Shown here: positions 35,901-47,746 of the stretch, one piece after another
Layout of the letters: every line of letters starts with the position of its first letter
Position numbering within the stretch: the first letter of the stretch is position 1
NCBI RefSeq assembly: GCF_964204645.1
Contig: NC_134032.1
Location: 7,311,175-7,375,174, forward strand
Length of the DNA: 64,000 bases
Source of the DNA: Tubulanus polymorphus
Lineage: Eukaryota > Nemertea > Palaeonemertea > Tubulaniformes > Tubulanidae
Direction of reading: 5' to 3'
Notes under the pieces: model-generated
Seen by the model: the letters and a program-made list of their open reading frames with translations, nothing else
What the model was told of the DNA's origin: nothing
Database searches by the model: none
Made by a program: the position numbers and the translations under genes

Positions 35901-37478
35901 AAATTTGCCTGTCTATAGTTGATTAGGTTTTTTTAGCCTAAACTCGCTTGAGACGAGTGGATAGGCCAGCAAATTATCGGACATAAGATGACATTCTAAA
36001 GTTAATTTTTGAAAAGATTTATTTGCACAACCTATCATCTCCTGTCAATTAGGTTACTGGAGACGGAGTGAACTGGAAATATGTCATAAGATCAAATCGA
36101 AATTCTTTTGACTTGCATTCGAATTTCAGATGATCAGAGTGAGTTGCAGAGAATATCATCGAGATTGGAGGTATAAGCAATAAATGTAGACGAATTACCG
36201 CTCCTAAACAATGGAACTCCAACTCCAAATCAAATTGGAAAGGGCAAACGGCCCAAGCATCAAAGGAAACTTGACACTGATTCGGAGGAATCAGCTACCG
36301 ACGATATGGAGAAGGAAAACCGACAAAGGAAGAAAGCGGTGAGTTAAGCATGGAAATTATAGGGCACCCGTCATATGATAGATTTTATTTGATGTGATTT
36401 CTATGTGTTGCACAATTTAATCAAGAGACTTTAATCCGACAACATGTCTGATGATTTGCTTGCTGATTTTAAAATTTGCTAGAAATCGTAAGATGTTTGG
36501 TGATCGTACTGAGTTCTAATGAATTTGTTGAAACCCAAAGCAGATTGCAATGTTCCACCACCTAGAATTTTGTTATGATGATAAGGATATTAATATGTTC
36601 GTTGTCCACACAGGCCTTATAACAAGTTAAAAAGATCCAGTTTATTCAAATATACAACTCCTTATTTTTATAGAAACGTACAATTGTCTGATGAAGGCTC
36701 AATTGCTTGTGGATGTTTTGACGACAAAAGAGAAGCCAAGACCTCAAGAATCACTCCCTCATTGTTCCAATGCAATTGATTTAGTCGGTTAGTTTGCCTA
36801 GTTATAGGCCTATACAATGAATGAATAAGCAATGATGAAAATGATATTCAATATTACAGGATTTTAACATTTCATTTAAGATCAGGAGATAAAATCACCT
36901 CAAGCTAAACCAAAATTTGGAGAAAAAAAGGAAAATACATCGATGATAGCAGGTATGTTCTAGCATAAAACAGTGGGTGGGGGAAGGGGGGGTGGCTTTT
37001 TTTATGATAACTTATTTTGATTCTTATGGTAAACAAAATTGACAAATGTAATTGCTTATGATGAACTAGGCCTACATTATAGACCCTAAATCAATTTGAG
37101 AATTAAACCTTGTGAAAATGTAACATCAAATTTACCCGGGTAAAAACGATGCGTTTGACATGGAAACTATGTTTGAATTTTGACATTATATCTACAATAT
37201 TTTACACGTCAAATGTTAATGAGTTTTGACAGTATAATGGCGATTTGGTTTGTCAATATATGCAAGATCATATATGACACGTCAAATACAATGTTTTGAC
37301 GAGCTATGTAGAATTTACTAGTAAATTTTATGTTTATTTTTGACTAGTAATATATGAAAGTTTGACTGGTAAATTTGGTGTTTTTTAATTGTTAGGCCTA
37401 TATGGCTTCAAAACTAACTCGAGTCATTGATTTGTTTGTACAGGGATATCTCCTCTATCATCGACACCAAACACAACT

Positions 37479-37880
37479 AGGGGTCAAGGGACGCCATGCC
37501 CACTTGGGAAGTGGTTTCAAATGCTCATCTATCTAACAATTTCAATATTCAATGCCCCCTGGTGACCATATACTTAAAACCACTGACCACGAAACTCACC
37601 ACAATCATAGAACATATCAGCAGCTACGATTTCGTAATCGATTGTGATAACAAAATATGCCTCATCACTAATTTCATATGGACATACTAAGTTATTCTAC
37701 TATTCAACGCCCCCTGGAGACCATATGCAAAACCAAATGACCTTGAAACTCACCACAATCATAGATCATGTCATGAGCTAAAACTTTGCAATTGATCATG
37801 GTAACAAAATATGCTTAGGTACCAATATAATAAGGAAATACTAAGTTATTCTACTATTCTACGCCCCTGATCTTAACGAT
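37479..37880 (+). repeat. Satellite/MITE repeat copy in the BEN gene
   Basis: The stretch starts AGGGGTCAAGGGAC and GCCCACTTGGGAAGTGG like the element at 46093. It then holds about two and a half units of a ~165-bp repeat (CCCCCTGGTGACCATAT, CTCACCACAATCATAGA, TTGATTGTGGTAACAAAATATGC). It interrupts or ends the exon that starts at 37444. Confidence 0.75.
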
Positions 37881-37947
37881 CTTTCTTAATCTACATTCAT
37901 TCCGACATATTCATTAAATATCTGTTTGTTACTCGTGTTTGTTTCAG

Positions 37948-38128
37948 ATCTTCAAATATATATCGGAACAAATGGAGGGCCGTCTGAATTCAAAATCGTT
38001 TTCTGTGTTCGCCTCCGACCTCTTCACGGCAGTATTTGGGACCAAGGTTCTTGCAACCCACACATTAAAGGGTCATAAGAATAATGATCGCCCTATCCTT
38101 GATCAGCAAGCAGTGCAGGCCATTGAAG
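37948..38128 (+). pseudogene. BEN-domain exon
   Basis: The exon has clear GTTTCAG and GTAAGG borders. It encodes FASDLFTAVFGTKVLATHTLKG followed by RPILDQQAVQAIE, the pattern of the C-terminal half of BEN domains: two helices, a conserved Gly, then an LDP/LDQ-like turn and final helix. The exon itself has no stop. Its end (GAA G) joins in phase with the exon at 43314. Confidence 0.55.
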
Positions 38129-39097
38129 GTAAGGAATTTTATATGATATAGTTTATTAAAACGAAACCACAACGTTTCAGCTGTTGACTTGCAGCCATCA
38201 TCAGGTTGAATGACCCCCTACTAGAAATTTACTACTAATTTACTAAAAGCTCCGATTCCACCTGATGATGGCAGTTAGTCAACTGTGAATTTTGCCTTTT
38301 TTTCAAACCATGGATTCTGAAAAGCTCTTACACTAATACAGGGAGGGAGTTATTCATAAAAATAATACGCAAGGGGGTTATAAAAAATCTTACAGAGAGC
38401 GTACAATGGAGGTTAAAATACCTAGCAGTCAAGTGTACGTACTTTATGCAGGTCCCTTGTCCTGTGCGCTTTCTGTCATTAATTGAATAGAAACAAATAG
38501 AAATAAAGTAACTTTGAATAGCTATTTGAGTTACATTACTATTTGATTCTATTAAAATTTGTATTGTTATATCGTTACAATAAAAACTAGGCCTATAACA
38601 ATTTTAATAGAATCAAATAAAAATATATAAACTTCTTAAATAAATTGCTTGTTAAATATTTGATAAATAAATTAAGATGATCAATTTCATCAATTCTTAT
38701 TAGAATCAATGCAACATACTCAACATGAAGGTTTTACATGTGATATATACAATAAAAACTCTTATGTCATAAATATTCCTTGAAAAATCATTCAAATGTT
38801 GATAATTTAAATTGAAAAATTAACGATTTACAAAATAATATTTCCTTAGCTATTCATAAAATAGCAATTATATTAAAAGTATGTAATGCATTAGAAATTG
38901 ATTTCGATAATCTTAAAAAAAAATAATAAAATCATATATGAAAATGATGATAACTTAACATGTATTAATAGATAATGCCCATAATAAACCTTTAAATTGT
39001 AATAAAATTTAATGTCAGATGAAGTATTTGATTAACTCGCTAAAAAATAATGATCCAAATAGATCAGAGTTAGACAGTCAACTTTAGATGACATACA
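38129..39097. other. Intron sequence, AT-rich
   Basis: Very AT-rich with no supported gene. It is part of the last BEN intron, left of the Harbinger element. Confidence 0.5.
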
Positions 39098-39303
39098 GGA
39101 CCCGGTTCCACAGTTGTGAGTTAAAGTTAACTCTGGGTTAGCTTTTGCCCCTAGGGTCAAATTTTTAACTCAGAGTTAGTAAACCGAGGGTTAAAATTGT
39201 GTTCCACAGTTCATGGTTAGCTCTGAGTTAACTAACTCTGAGTTAGTATCCCACAATTCATCATCAGAGTTAAAAATGGCGTCGTTTTCGAATCCCATCA
39301 GCG

Positions 39304-40687
39304 ATGTTGCCTCCTCTGATTTCAAACAAAAGGGCTAGAGGATGCAATTTTAGCAAAGACGAAATGGCGGTTTTATCAGATATGGTGCTCAAGAATAAGG
39401 ACGTCTTGTTTTCGAAACTGACGACAGATATCTCCAATAGAAGGAAGCAGGCGCTTTGGAAAGATATTACGGCGGCTGTCAATAGCCTGGGAAACGCTGT
39501 CCGCAAGCCTGAGGACATTAAGTATAGATGGAAAAACATGTCCTCAAAAGCGAAAGTGAAAAATATGGAGCGGAAAGTTAGTCTCCAGAAAACGGGGGGT
39601 GGGCCACCGGATACTTGCCTCACTGAGGAAGATCCAGTCATTGAGAAGATCGCCGCAGCGAATGAAAACCGGGTGGCATGGAGCGGCATTCCAGACACCG
39701 ATTATCTCGACAGTTTTCCCGTATTTGAAAAGACTGGGCAACAAGAAGGTCAAGGAATATCTTTATTGGATGCATTAAATGAAGAACAGGGTAAGAAATC
39801 ATTTGGTTTTGGACCCGAGGGAGGGTGTGAATCTAATGAGTTGAGCATTTGTTTACATTATCGGCTGCGTGATGACGTCATTGATGACCTTAAAACCTAT
39901 CCAGGAAGTATCCTGGAATTCCAGGGTCGGAAAATAGATCATGACCTCGTGACTAGAAGATTTAAATTCTTACTTACCCTGTTTATCTAAGCTTATGCCA
40001 TGTTACCTACTGGATAGTACACTGAACACGTCTGGCCTTCCAAGCATTCCGAGCCTATAATCCCTCCAAGTGCTTTGTGATTGATACATAATCCTAAATT
40101 TACAGTGTCTACTGCTAGACCCAAAAATACATGCAGCAATGGCTGGCATCGTGCCACGAGCGCCGCCTTTTTGCAGAGCAGGCAGGGCTCGAATCCCGCT
40201 GGACTCAAATATTATATTTTTTCACACAGATTACATCGTACTCGCCAACAAAATCCTGCTGCAAGATACGGAGCTGCAAGATACAGTTACGCAAAGTTCT
40301 TTAAAAGAATCGACCGAAAATATTTCATGCGGTAAGTGTCACAAATTATGTATTGATCAAAGTTATCAAATAATCGCATTCTAAATGTAATCTGATTTAT
40401 TTTTGTATTACAAATCGATTGTATGCTCATTGATTGAATCTAAACATTGTCGGATGTTTCATTAAACGTCAACTTAATCCAAACCACGCACGATCATAAA
40501 TTCATTTCTCGTTCCAGAAAACAAAGCGAAGAAAAGAAGATTTACCCAGCAGGATCTACTTAATGAACAAGTTATGTTCATGAAGGCCAAAACAAAGAAA
40601 ATGGAAATGTCCGTCTTCGAAAAAGAATCAGCATTGCGTGTTCACCTGTTAGAATTGAAGATAAAACACTTAGAAAAAGAGGAATAA
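39304..40687 (+). CDS. Harbinger Myb/SANT-like DNA-binding protein, three exons, intact
   Basis: Exon 1 is 39304-39790 (donor GTAAGA), exon 2 is 40230-40331 (acceptor TTTTTTCACACAG, donor GTAAGT), exon 3 is 40518-40687 with TAA. Phases agree and the joined frame encodes 252 residues without a stop. Residues about 15-95 form a Myb/SANT-like (NAIF1-type) helix-turn-helix with spaced Trp and Phe residues (FSKDEMAVLSDMV, LWKDI, IKYRWKN). The C-terminus is a charged coiled coil. In Harbinger elements this protein carries the transposase to the nucleus and the transposon ends. Confidence 0.8.
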
Positions 40688-41540
40688 TTGTGTATAAAAT
40701 AGTGAATTTGTTTGTTTATTTTTCAAAAGTTTTATATATTTCATATATTTGTTAATTCTGTTATCAAATAAATTGCCGCAAAAGTTCCATTCTTTGAAAT
40801 AATTGTTACATGTTCTCTCTTGTGTTAGCAGCATTATGTTGAGGATGTTGGAGTGTCAGTCGCTGAGGAAAAAAATGTGGAAATTATCCCTGTTGGTAAA
40901 AATGTTGTATTCAAGTCTATGGAAAAGATCTTTTTTTAATTCTAAATTTTTGATATAGTTGAAGTGATAAATAAGTACTAATCCTAAACTCCCTCAATAG
41001 TTCATGCTTCCGTCGATATGATTCTAATTCCGAAATTCAAATATATTTTTTTTAGAATATTGACCAAATTTCCATACCACAATCATTTACAGTGTTATGT
41101 AATACCCCAAATGAAATAGATAGTACTACGATTTTACGATTAAATTTAGGAACTAATATGTAGATAGATATTGTATTACTACATTTATACTATATTTCTT
41201 CATAGAAATTTCCAAACTGCGATAATATCACCACAGAGTATTTGAAAAGTTTGTGAAATTAAAATATTTTGTTGAATTTTGCTCCGAATTCAAATTTGGA
41301 GGAATTTTACCAGGGGATACTACTTACCAGTTACCAAATTTAATATCATCAATAACCTCTAACATTTACCTAATTAGTGTCGAAAACTTGAAATTTCTAA
41401 TACGTGCACATTTTTTTGATGATTTGATACTCAAGTCTGCATTAATTGTATGACAGAAAACTCATGGCATTGGTTATTGAAATTGTCCAATCATCTTTTC
41501 CACACACTCTTCACCAATTACAAGTAGAACCGAATCTTAT

Positions 41541-42897
41541 TTAAAAATAAGTGTTTGTGATATATGTTCTCATATGTAGCCCTTGTTCATCAACGGCATG
41601 TGCAACATGGTTTTCATCTACTACTAGTTCATAATTCACTGCATCTTCATCCCTGAAAACCTCTTTATTCATTATTGCGAAATTATGCAATACTGCACAT
41701 GCTGTTATAACCTTGCATGCTTTTGTAGGAGCTAATCTTAATTCACCATGTAAACAGTGAAATCTTCTCTTTAGCCATCCAAATGTTCTCTCTATAGTTG
41801 ACCTGGTTTGTTTATGAGATCTATTAAAGTTATGTTGTTGCAGTCCATTACAATTCAAGTATGGTGTAATGAGGTGTTATTTTAAGGCATATCTACTATC
41901 CCCAAGCAAGTGACCTTTGTAAGGGGTTCCATTCAAGTATCTAAAATGTAAGATTATAATTAATTAAAATACATGGATTTTTTATATTGAAGTGAGAGTA
42001 GACATTTTCTATTTAGAAACCTATTGCATTTTGCGAAGTTTATTAGGCTTAAATAACTAATCGGGGCTATGCCAACAACGGCTGAAGCAACATTAAGCAC
42101 TTTAGTTGAATTCAACTCCTTGTAGGCCAATATTACTTTTACATTTACTACGCGGCCTTTAATTTCTCAATACCTTACCTGGCAAGGGAAGAGGCTCTGT
42201 AGATGAAGCTATCGTGGCAACTTCCTGGCCATTGTGCAAACGATATTCGCAAATAATCCTGAAAATGAAATGAATATTCTTAAAGCATAAGCTAAAAAGT
42301 ATGAATATCTTACCAAAATCCCTCCCCCTCCCTTAGCCTGAGCTCAGACCACTATTCCAAAATCTTCTAAAGTATATATTTCGAATCTTGTTATTGGCGA
42401 GTCAATTAAATATCTATTTGTTGTACCAATAAATTTGCGGTGTGTAAATGTATATGCTTACATATCTTACTATAGATATTAAACTTACCATCGGCATTGC
42501 AAACAGCCTGCACATTGATACTATGGTATCCCTTTCTATTAACATAATCGGCTTCATTCTCATTTGGTCCCTGTTTTCGTATGTGCGTTCCATCGATGCA
42601 CCCAATTATACCAGGAAATTGCGATATCAGATAAAAGTCCGCTTTCGTTTTTGCGATTTCAATATTTGACGTGGGAAATTTTATAAAATCATTCTTCAAC
42701 GAGCATAGAGCATTGGTCACTTCGCTTATACATCTTGACACCGTTGATTTGCTCACCCCAAAACTATCAGCAATCACTCCTAAGAAGGATCCACTTGCGT
42801 AAAAGCGCAATGCTATCAGAAGTTTGTTTTTTTTGGTTAAAGGTAGACCACGTTTCGAATCTCTGTCAACGTGATAACAGACCGTAAAGTCGCTCAA
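41541..42897 (-). pseudogene. Harbinger DDE transposase (DDE_Tnp_4), three exons
   Basis: Exon 1 (42897-42489) has a helix-turn-helix ([12 protein letters not shown]) and [13 protein letters not shown] with the first catalytic Asp. Exon 2 (42258-42179) carries WPGSCHDSFIYRASS after a one-base insertion. Exon 3 (41940-41541) has GHLLGDSRY (second Asp), then ERTFGWLKRRF (Glu) and AVLHNFAI. All junctions have GT/AG. Lesions are limited to the exon 2 insertion and one TAA shortly after GDSRYALK in exon 3, so inactivation looks recent. Confidence 0.85.
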
Positions 42898-43559
42898 TGC
42901 CTGCTAAACTAAACCTTTATCGGTGGTAGCATTCATCATCTGTTAAAATACGGTCTATCCTCGAGGAATATGACTTTTCCTTAGCTTGTCGCCCAGCCAT
43001 CAAGTAGAAAGCAGCCATTTTTAACTCTGAGTTAAGGATTTAACTCTAGTCTGACCCTGGGTTAAAATTTAACTCTTTTTTCAAATTTTAACCCTAGGGT
43101 CAAATCTAACCGACAACTATGGAACGGATTTGACCCTAGGGTTAAAATTTGATGGGGGGTTAAGGAATTTGACCCTAGGGTTAAAATTTAACCCACAACT
43201 ATGGAACCGGGTCCAGATGGTTACCTTGTCCATCCACATGAAACATGTGGCCTAAGTAAGATTGATATGTCATGTAAAATTTTAAATTGTTAATATTTTT
43301 GTATGTTTTTCAGACCACGAACGTACACAGTTTCCTGGGACTTCTCAGAGCCAAATCCGCAGCTCATTGCGATTGAAAATAAATAGATGTCGTGAGAGAG
43401 AATCTAGTTGTAAAAATGATAACTGACTTAATAAATTATTTTGAAAGATAAGTAGGTGCCAATTGTTGTCAATTTTGAAAGATACTGGGTTTTTGTATTG
43501 GTAGCATCACTGCAGTATATTGCTAGGATTTATAAACAAGGGAGGTCATTTGAGGAGAA

Positions 43560-43915
43560 ACTAATTGTTTTAATTCAAAATGTAATCCAAAATACATTTT
43601 TCTAAGGTAAAGGTATATTTACAAAAACATATTTTCTTGCAAAAATATGTTTTGAAAGACATTTCTCTAGGGAGAAACATATTTTGAAAAACATATTTTC
43701 TTATTTAAAAATGTGTTCTGAGGGGAAACATGTTTACAAAAACATATTTGTTTTGTCTAAAATGTGTTTTGAATTCAGGGAAAAACACATTCAAAAAAAC
43801 ATATTTCCTTGTAAAAATGTGATTTAAAAAACACATTTTTGTCCGAAAAAGACATGTTTGAGAAACACATTTTTTAAAACATGTTTAAAAAAATATAGAA
43901 AACATGTTTTATTTT
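43560..43915. repeat. Right subterminal array of AAACATGTTT words
   Basis: Mirror counterpart of 23382-23700: repeated AAACATATTT, AAACACATTT and AACATGTTT words in about 350 bp, ending in the 17-bp terminal repeat at 43899-43915. Confidence 0.75.
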
Positions 43916-45120
43916 CTTAAGGGGAATGACTCTAGTGCAAATCGGGACTACACACATTTTGAATACATGGACTTTAAGTTCATTCCAGTAAAGCAGTCCC
44001 CTTATCAGTGGTGTACCGCCCTCCACCATCAAAAGTAAATGGACTAAAAAACAACAAGTTCTCTGAGGAGTGGTCGCAATACATTGACACGGGACTAACC
44101 CCAATGACTCCATTATAATAGGGGATCTTAATTTCCACCTTGACAATTTAGAAGATAATGATACCATTAAATTCCAGCGGATCTTACATGAGAACAGTCT
44201 ACAACAACATGTCTGTGAGCCTACCCATAGAAAAGGTCATATACTAGATGAAGTCATCACTAAAGAGGACAGTAAAATTGCATCTAACGTTGTTGTTAGT
44301 GATTCTGGTATTATCAGCTCAGACAGTCATAAACCCTGTGCGTCGCTTTTGAGACTAATTTTCCAAAACTACAGCATAAACAATCTTCTGTATCGTTTCG
44401 AAAGTTTCGTAAAATTGATATCAGTGCACTCAAAGCAGACATTTAGTGTTCTACCGCATTAAATTACACTGACGGTTCAGCCAAGGATCTTGTCAGTACC
44501 TATGCTAAAGGTGTGCAGTCTTATGGATAAACATGCCCCTGTGCAGCACAAGACCATTATATTGCGCCCTAATGCACCATGGTATACTGATGAGCTCCAT
44601 AATGCTAAACGCAAACGTCGTCGTCTTGAACGCCAATGGAGAAGGACTAAATTGGAGATTCACCGTCAAATGTTCCAGCAGCAGTGTAGAACAGTAAATT
44701 GTATGCTAGTTAATGCTCGTAAGGAATATTTCAATTCAAAAATTATTGAATGTGGTAGCGATCAGAAAAATATTTCAAATTAATTCAATCTAATTCAATT
44801 AAGTCACAGGTTGGTATCAGAAAGCATTGCACTATTCAAAAATGTGTTGCAGATTGTCACAAAAAAGTGCGCAGGCAGACGCGACCTTGAATAAAGAAAT
44901 TTAGCATAGAAAGTTGGAAAGTTGCAAAGGAATCGCTCATTGCTTATATTGATCAGCTACGTGAGATGATACCATAATCAGGTCAGATGGACCTTCATCT
45001 AAGTTTAAGAACAAATTTATCGTCAAAGGAAGTACAACTAAATAATACGATGGAACTTCTTAGCAACCTCACATCCAGGGCCAAGTAGATGGAATAGGTG
45101 GGTCATTTAAGAGGGAAGTC
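43916..45120 (+). pseudogene. LINE (CR1/L2-like) ORF2, continuation after the insertion
   Basis: It continues the endonuclease begun at 22819. THFEYMDF and (after a frameshift) VYRPPPSKVNG are followed by LIIGDLNFHLD with the catalytic Asp and Asn, then VCEPTHRKGHILD. The open piece 44490-44783 is the linker before RT (HAPVQHKTIILRPNAPWYTDEL, then RRRLERQWRRTKLE). Beyond 44783 the coding match decays and no RT motif is seen. Confidence 0.75.
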
Positions 45121-45591
45121 TGTTTTTCTGCAGCTTACTGCTATTTGCCTGAGGCACCTGAAGAATTATTTTATGATAGTGCATGTCAACTTGAAGAATA
45201 TTCTTTAAATTGGGAACCAGCCTACTGGAAAACACTAGGTTTTGGCATGATGTCAAAGCTATAATCATAAATGTGGTTCAAACTACAGATCTTGCAGAAT
45301 AAAAGGTATTCTTAGAATAGACTCTAAAATATGTGAACAGTTTAATTCATTTATGCAATGTATTAAATACACAGGCACTCATCGAAGTCAGCCCCACTTC
45401 CGCTTTTTTCTTCAATTCTTCATCATTATTTGGCAATTGAAAAAAAATAACTAGGGTACACAGCAAAAGAATAGCTCTTGCAGTTGCTGGTGTTGAATAG
45501 ATGTTTTCATTACATCGCTATACATAGATTCATAAGTCATTACTTCATAGGTCAGAACTTATGAAGCATATTCTTTCATTTTAGCTGTAAA
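45121..45591. other. No supported gene
   Basis: AT-rich stretch between the LINE relic and the SGNH-like fragment; nothing recognised. Confidence 0.4.
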
Positions 45592-46090
45592 GTGAATGTA
45601 ATCATTTATGGAGACAGTTTCGTCGAACGGTTGAGGAAAATATGGGATTTCAGCCACCCAGAAATATGTGCAAACTTTGCTGGCTACGGAGGTGCAAAAA
45701 TACCTGATATTGACAATCAAATAATGGCGCTGCATAGAAACAAATATGAGCTTGGAATTATTTCTGTGGGAGGGAATGATTTAGATAGCCACTGTGCTGT
45801 AGAAAAGAGCATTGCAGCATATGACTGCATGATTAAAAAATCAACCACCAGACATTATACCACCGATTTTGTTTGGCCTCCCACTGTACAAACGCGCCAA
45901 CACCAGGAATTGCAATGAGGTCGAGTACAACAAAAAAATAGATACTTTCAAAGGGTACATGTTTGACGAATTGGATGGACCAGCAGTAAAAGTATGGAAA
46001 TAGGCCTATAACAATCTTGGTTGTCGATATGGTACTTGGACTGCTTCAGGACGGGGTTCATTTTAATGCAAATGCGAACAATAAATTTAA
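45592..46090 (+). pseudogene. SGNH-hydrolase-like fragment
   Basis: The 108-residue frame to 45918 starts with the block I pattern VIIYGDSFVERL (GDS with the nucleophile Ser). It has a GYGGA block and ISVGGNDL (block III, GxND). Later fragments in other frames read TFKGYMFDELDG and LQDGVHFNANANNKFN, the DxxH-like end. So the domain spans nearly its full length but is broken by frameshifts. It stops where the MITE begins at 46093. Such stand-alone SGNH genes and LINE-ORF1 esterases both occur in invertebrates, and I cannot tell which this is. Confidence 0.6.
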
Positions 46091-46092
46091 CC

Positions 46093-47170
46093 AGGGGTCC
46101 AGGGACACTATGCCCACTTGGGAAGTGGTTCCAAATGCTCAACAATCTTACAATTCAATATTCAACGCCCCCCGGTGACCATATTAAAAAACCAATGACC
46201 TTGAAACTCACCACAATCATAGAACATGTCACGAACTATAACTTTGTAATTGATAAGGGTAACAAATATGCCTAGGTACCAATATAATAAGGAAATACTA
46301 AGTTATTCTACTATTCAATGCCCCCTGGTGACCATATAGAATAACTAATGGCCTTAAAACTTGCCACAATCATAGATGATGTCATGAGCTACAACTTTGC
46401 AATTGATTGTGGTTACAAAATATGCATTGATACGAATATAATATAGAAATACTAAGATATTGTGGCCATATACAAAAACCAATGACCTTGAAACTCACCA
46501 CAATCATAGAACATGTTATGAGCTACAAGTTTCTAATTGATTGTGGTAACAAAATACGCTTAGGTATCTATATAATGTGGAAAATTTTTTCCCACCTACG
46601 AATGAGTACTGATGACACCAAGATGGCCGCCAATTGCGTCATAATTGGCTGATAAAAAAATACCTGTCTCATGTATAAAACATCCCTTTCCAAAGAATAC
46701 CCATCACAAATTGCAATGAGATATGGCAAACCAGTAGGGAGCTATAGGACTAAGAATTCGGGCCAAAATTGACATTTTTGGGCACTAAAAAAGGTCATAG
46801 GACGGTCATCTTGAATCCGATCGACCCAATTTTTGTTATGCTGATGGGCCCTGGGGGGATTCACATACATCCGAAAGATCAAGGTAATTGATCGAAGCGT
46901 CTTCAAAATTTCCCTCAAAAAGTTCAAAAATGTGTAAAAAGTGATTTTGGCAAACAACAATGGCTCCCAGTCAGCCATCTTGATTCTGACAGGGCCAGTT
47001 TTTGGGCTGAAGATGTGTCTAGGGTAGATACATGTGTAACCCAAATATCAAGACATTACATTGAAGCGTCTTCAAAACTTCTAAAATAACTGGATTCCGT
47101 CTACGGACGCACGGACGACGGACGAAAAGTGAACGCAATAACCCACTGGGACTTAAGTCCCAAGTGGGCT
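46093..47170. mobile_element. MITE-like element with internal ~165-bp repeats
   Basis: GCCCACTTGGGA near the left end (46112-46123) is matched by TCCCAAGTGGGC at 47158-47169. The left half holds about three units of the ~165-bp repeat also seen at 37479-37880. The right half is the family also present in reverse at 21297-21520. The right end itself is nearly a palindrome around GGGACTTAAGTCCC. There is no coding capacity. Confidence 0.65.
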
Positions 47171-47746
47171 AAAAACCATGTCCGTCAAATCATCATGAAC
47201 AAATGATATAATCTGTAAAAGCGTTCACGTACTGTAAACCTGTGCCATTCACGTACAATGTGTACGGAACCTGCGCTATAATACGTCGTAGATTTTGTAA
47301 AATTTTGAATGTTTGATTTTTGTTAATTTACTTTACCAACTAACACTATTTATCTATTACATAAATGAATAAACATCGTTTCAATTTCACATAAATCCTT
47401 TTTATTCAATGATTATTTGTCGTGACACTTTTTCGTTATCGCTGAAAAGTAGCACTACTAATAGCTATTTTCGCTACTTTTATTTTTCTCCGCGACTCCA
47501 AGTAGATCCAAAAACATGTTATGTTTTTTTTCTTCAGAACGACAGAAAAATTCGCTATTTTTCGGAAAATCGTTATTTTTGATTGGTTCTAAATCTCGCT
47601 CAAATTTATCCGTCCGAACGTCAGAAGAAATCACTATTTTTCATTTATTGGTTTAACTTGATTTAAATGCTTGAAACCAATTAGCCCTGAATACTTAAAA
47701 TACTTAACATACCTTTCTTTTGTAGTATCAAAAACATATTTATCAG
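47171..47746. other. No supported gene
   Basis: Nothing recognised apart from splice-acceptor-like sequence at the right end. Confidence 0.4.

Larger units (their letters stand above)
39098..43214. mobile_element. Harbinger (PIF/Harbinger) DNA transposon, two-gene
   Basis: The ends are GGACCCGGTTCCACAGTTGT on the left and the reverse complement of GGACCCGGTTCCATAGTTGT on the right. Subterminal GAGTTAACTCTG and TTAACCCTAGGGTC words follow. Inside lie the two standard Harbinger genes: a plus-strand Myb/SANT-like gene and a minus-strand DDE transposase. Flanks are ACA on the left and AGA on the right, a possible 3-bp duplication with one change. It sits in the last intron of the BEN gene. Confidence 0.9.
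33554..43426 (+). pseudogene. BEN-domain gene of the 20.5 kb element, about eight exons
   Basis: Candidate exons with GT/AG borders, most with compatible phases: 33554 to about 33670 (ATG start, in-frame TAG at 33590), 35763-35876, 36130-36338 (TAA at 36174), 36674-36787, 36881-36952, 37444 to about 37478, 37948-38128 and 43314-43426. The last ends in TGA, with AATAAA soon after. The 37948 exon encodes a BEN-domain-like pattern. The middle exons are lysine- and acid-rich, as in a linker. The last intron holds a Harbinger transposon. It is divergent from the transposase gene, with about 1 kb between starts. BEN domains bind DNA in chromatin and viral proteins, so a role at the subterminal repeats is plausible inference. 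Confidence 0.5.
23382..43915. mobile_element. 20.5 kb TIR transposon inserted in a LINE (composite, with nested passengers)
   Basis: The left end reads AAAATAAAACATGTTTT and the right end is its exact reverse complement (17 bp). CTTAA flanks both sides (23377-23381 and 43916-43920). Deleting the segment with one CTTAA restores an uninterrupted LINE frame (MTL-KGND). Both ends carry about 300 bp of degenerate AAACATGTTT words. Inside are a minus-strand DUF4218-type transposase gene and a plus-strand BEN-domain gene in head-to-head order. Nested in it are a Copia fragment, a solo LTR, a Harbinger element and a MITE-like repeat. Without these the core would be roughly 10.5-11 kb. The superfamily is not certain: the transposase resembles EnSpm/CACTA, but the ends are not CACTA and the duplication is 5 bp. 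Confidence 0.75.

Noticed and set aside
40139-40384. 81-codon ORF as a separate gene
   Set aside because: Its useful part is exon 2 of the Harbinger SANT gene (40230-40331) in phase with exons 1 and 3; the rest is intron, including a GGCTCGAATCCC tRNA-like word.
23382-43915. Polinton/Maverick or Starship-like giant element
   Set aside because: There is no polB, retroviral-type integrase of its own, packaging ATPase or tyrosine recombinase. The only integrase inside belongs to the nested Copia.
23377-43920. piggyBac or Kolobok element with TTAA duplication
   Set aside because: Using TTAA as the duplication leaves asymmetric ends, while CTTAA gives 17-bp perfect inverted ends. No piggyBac transposase is present.
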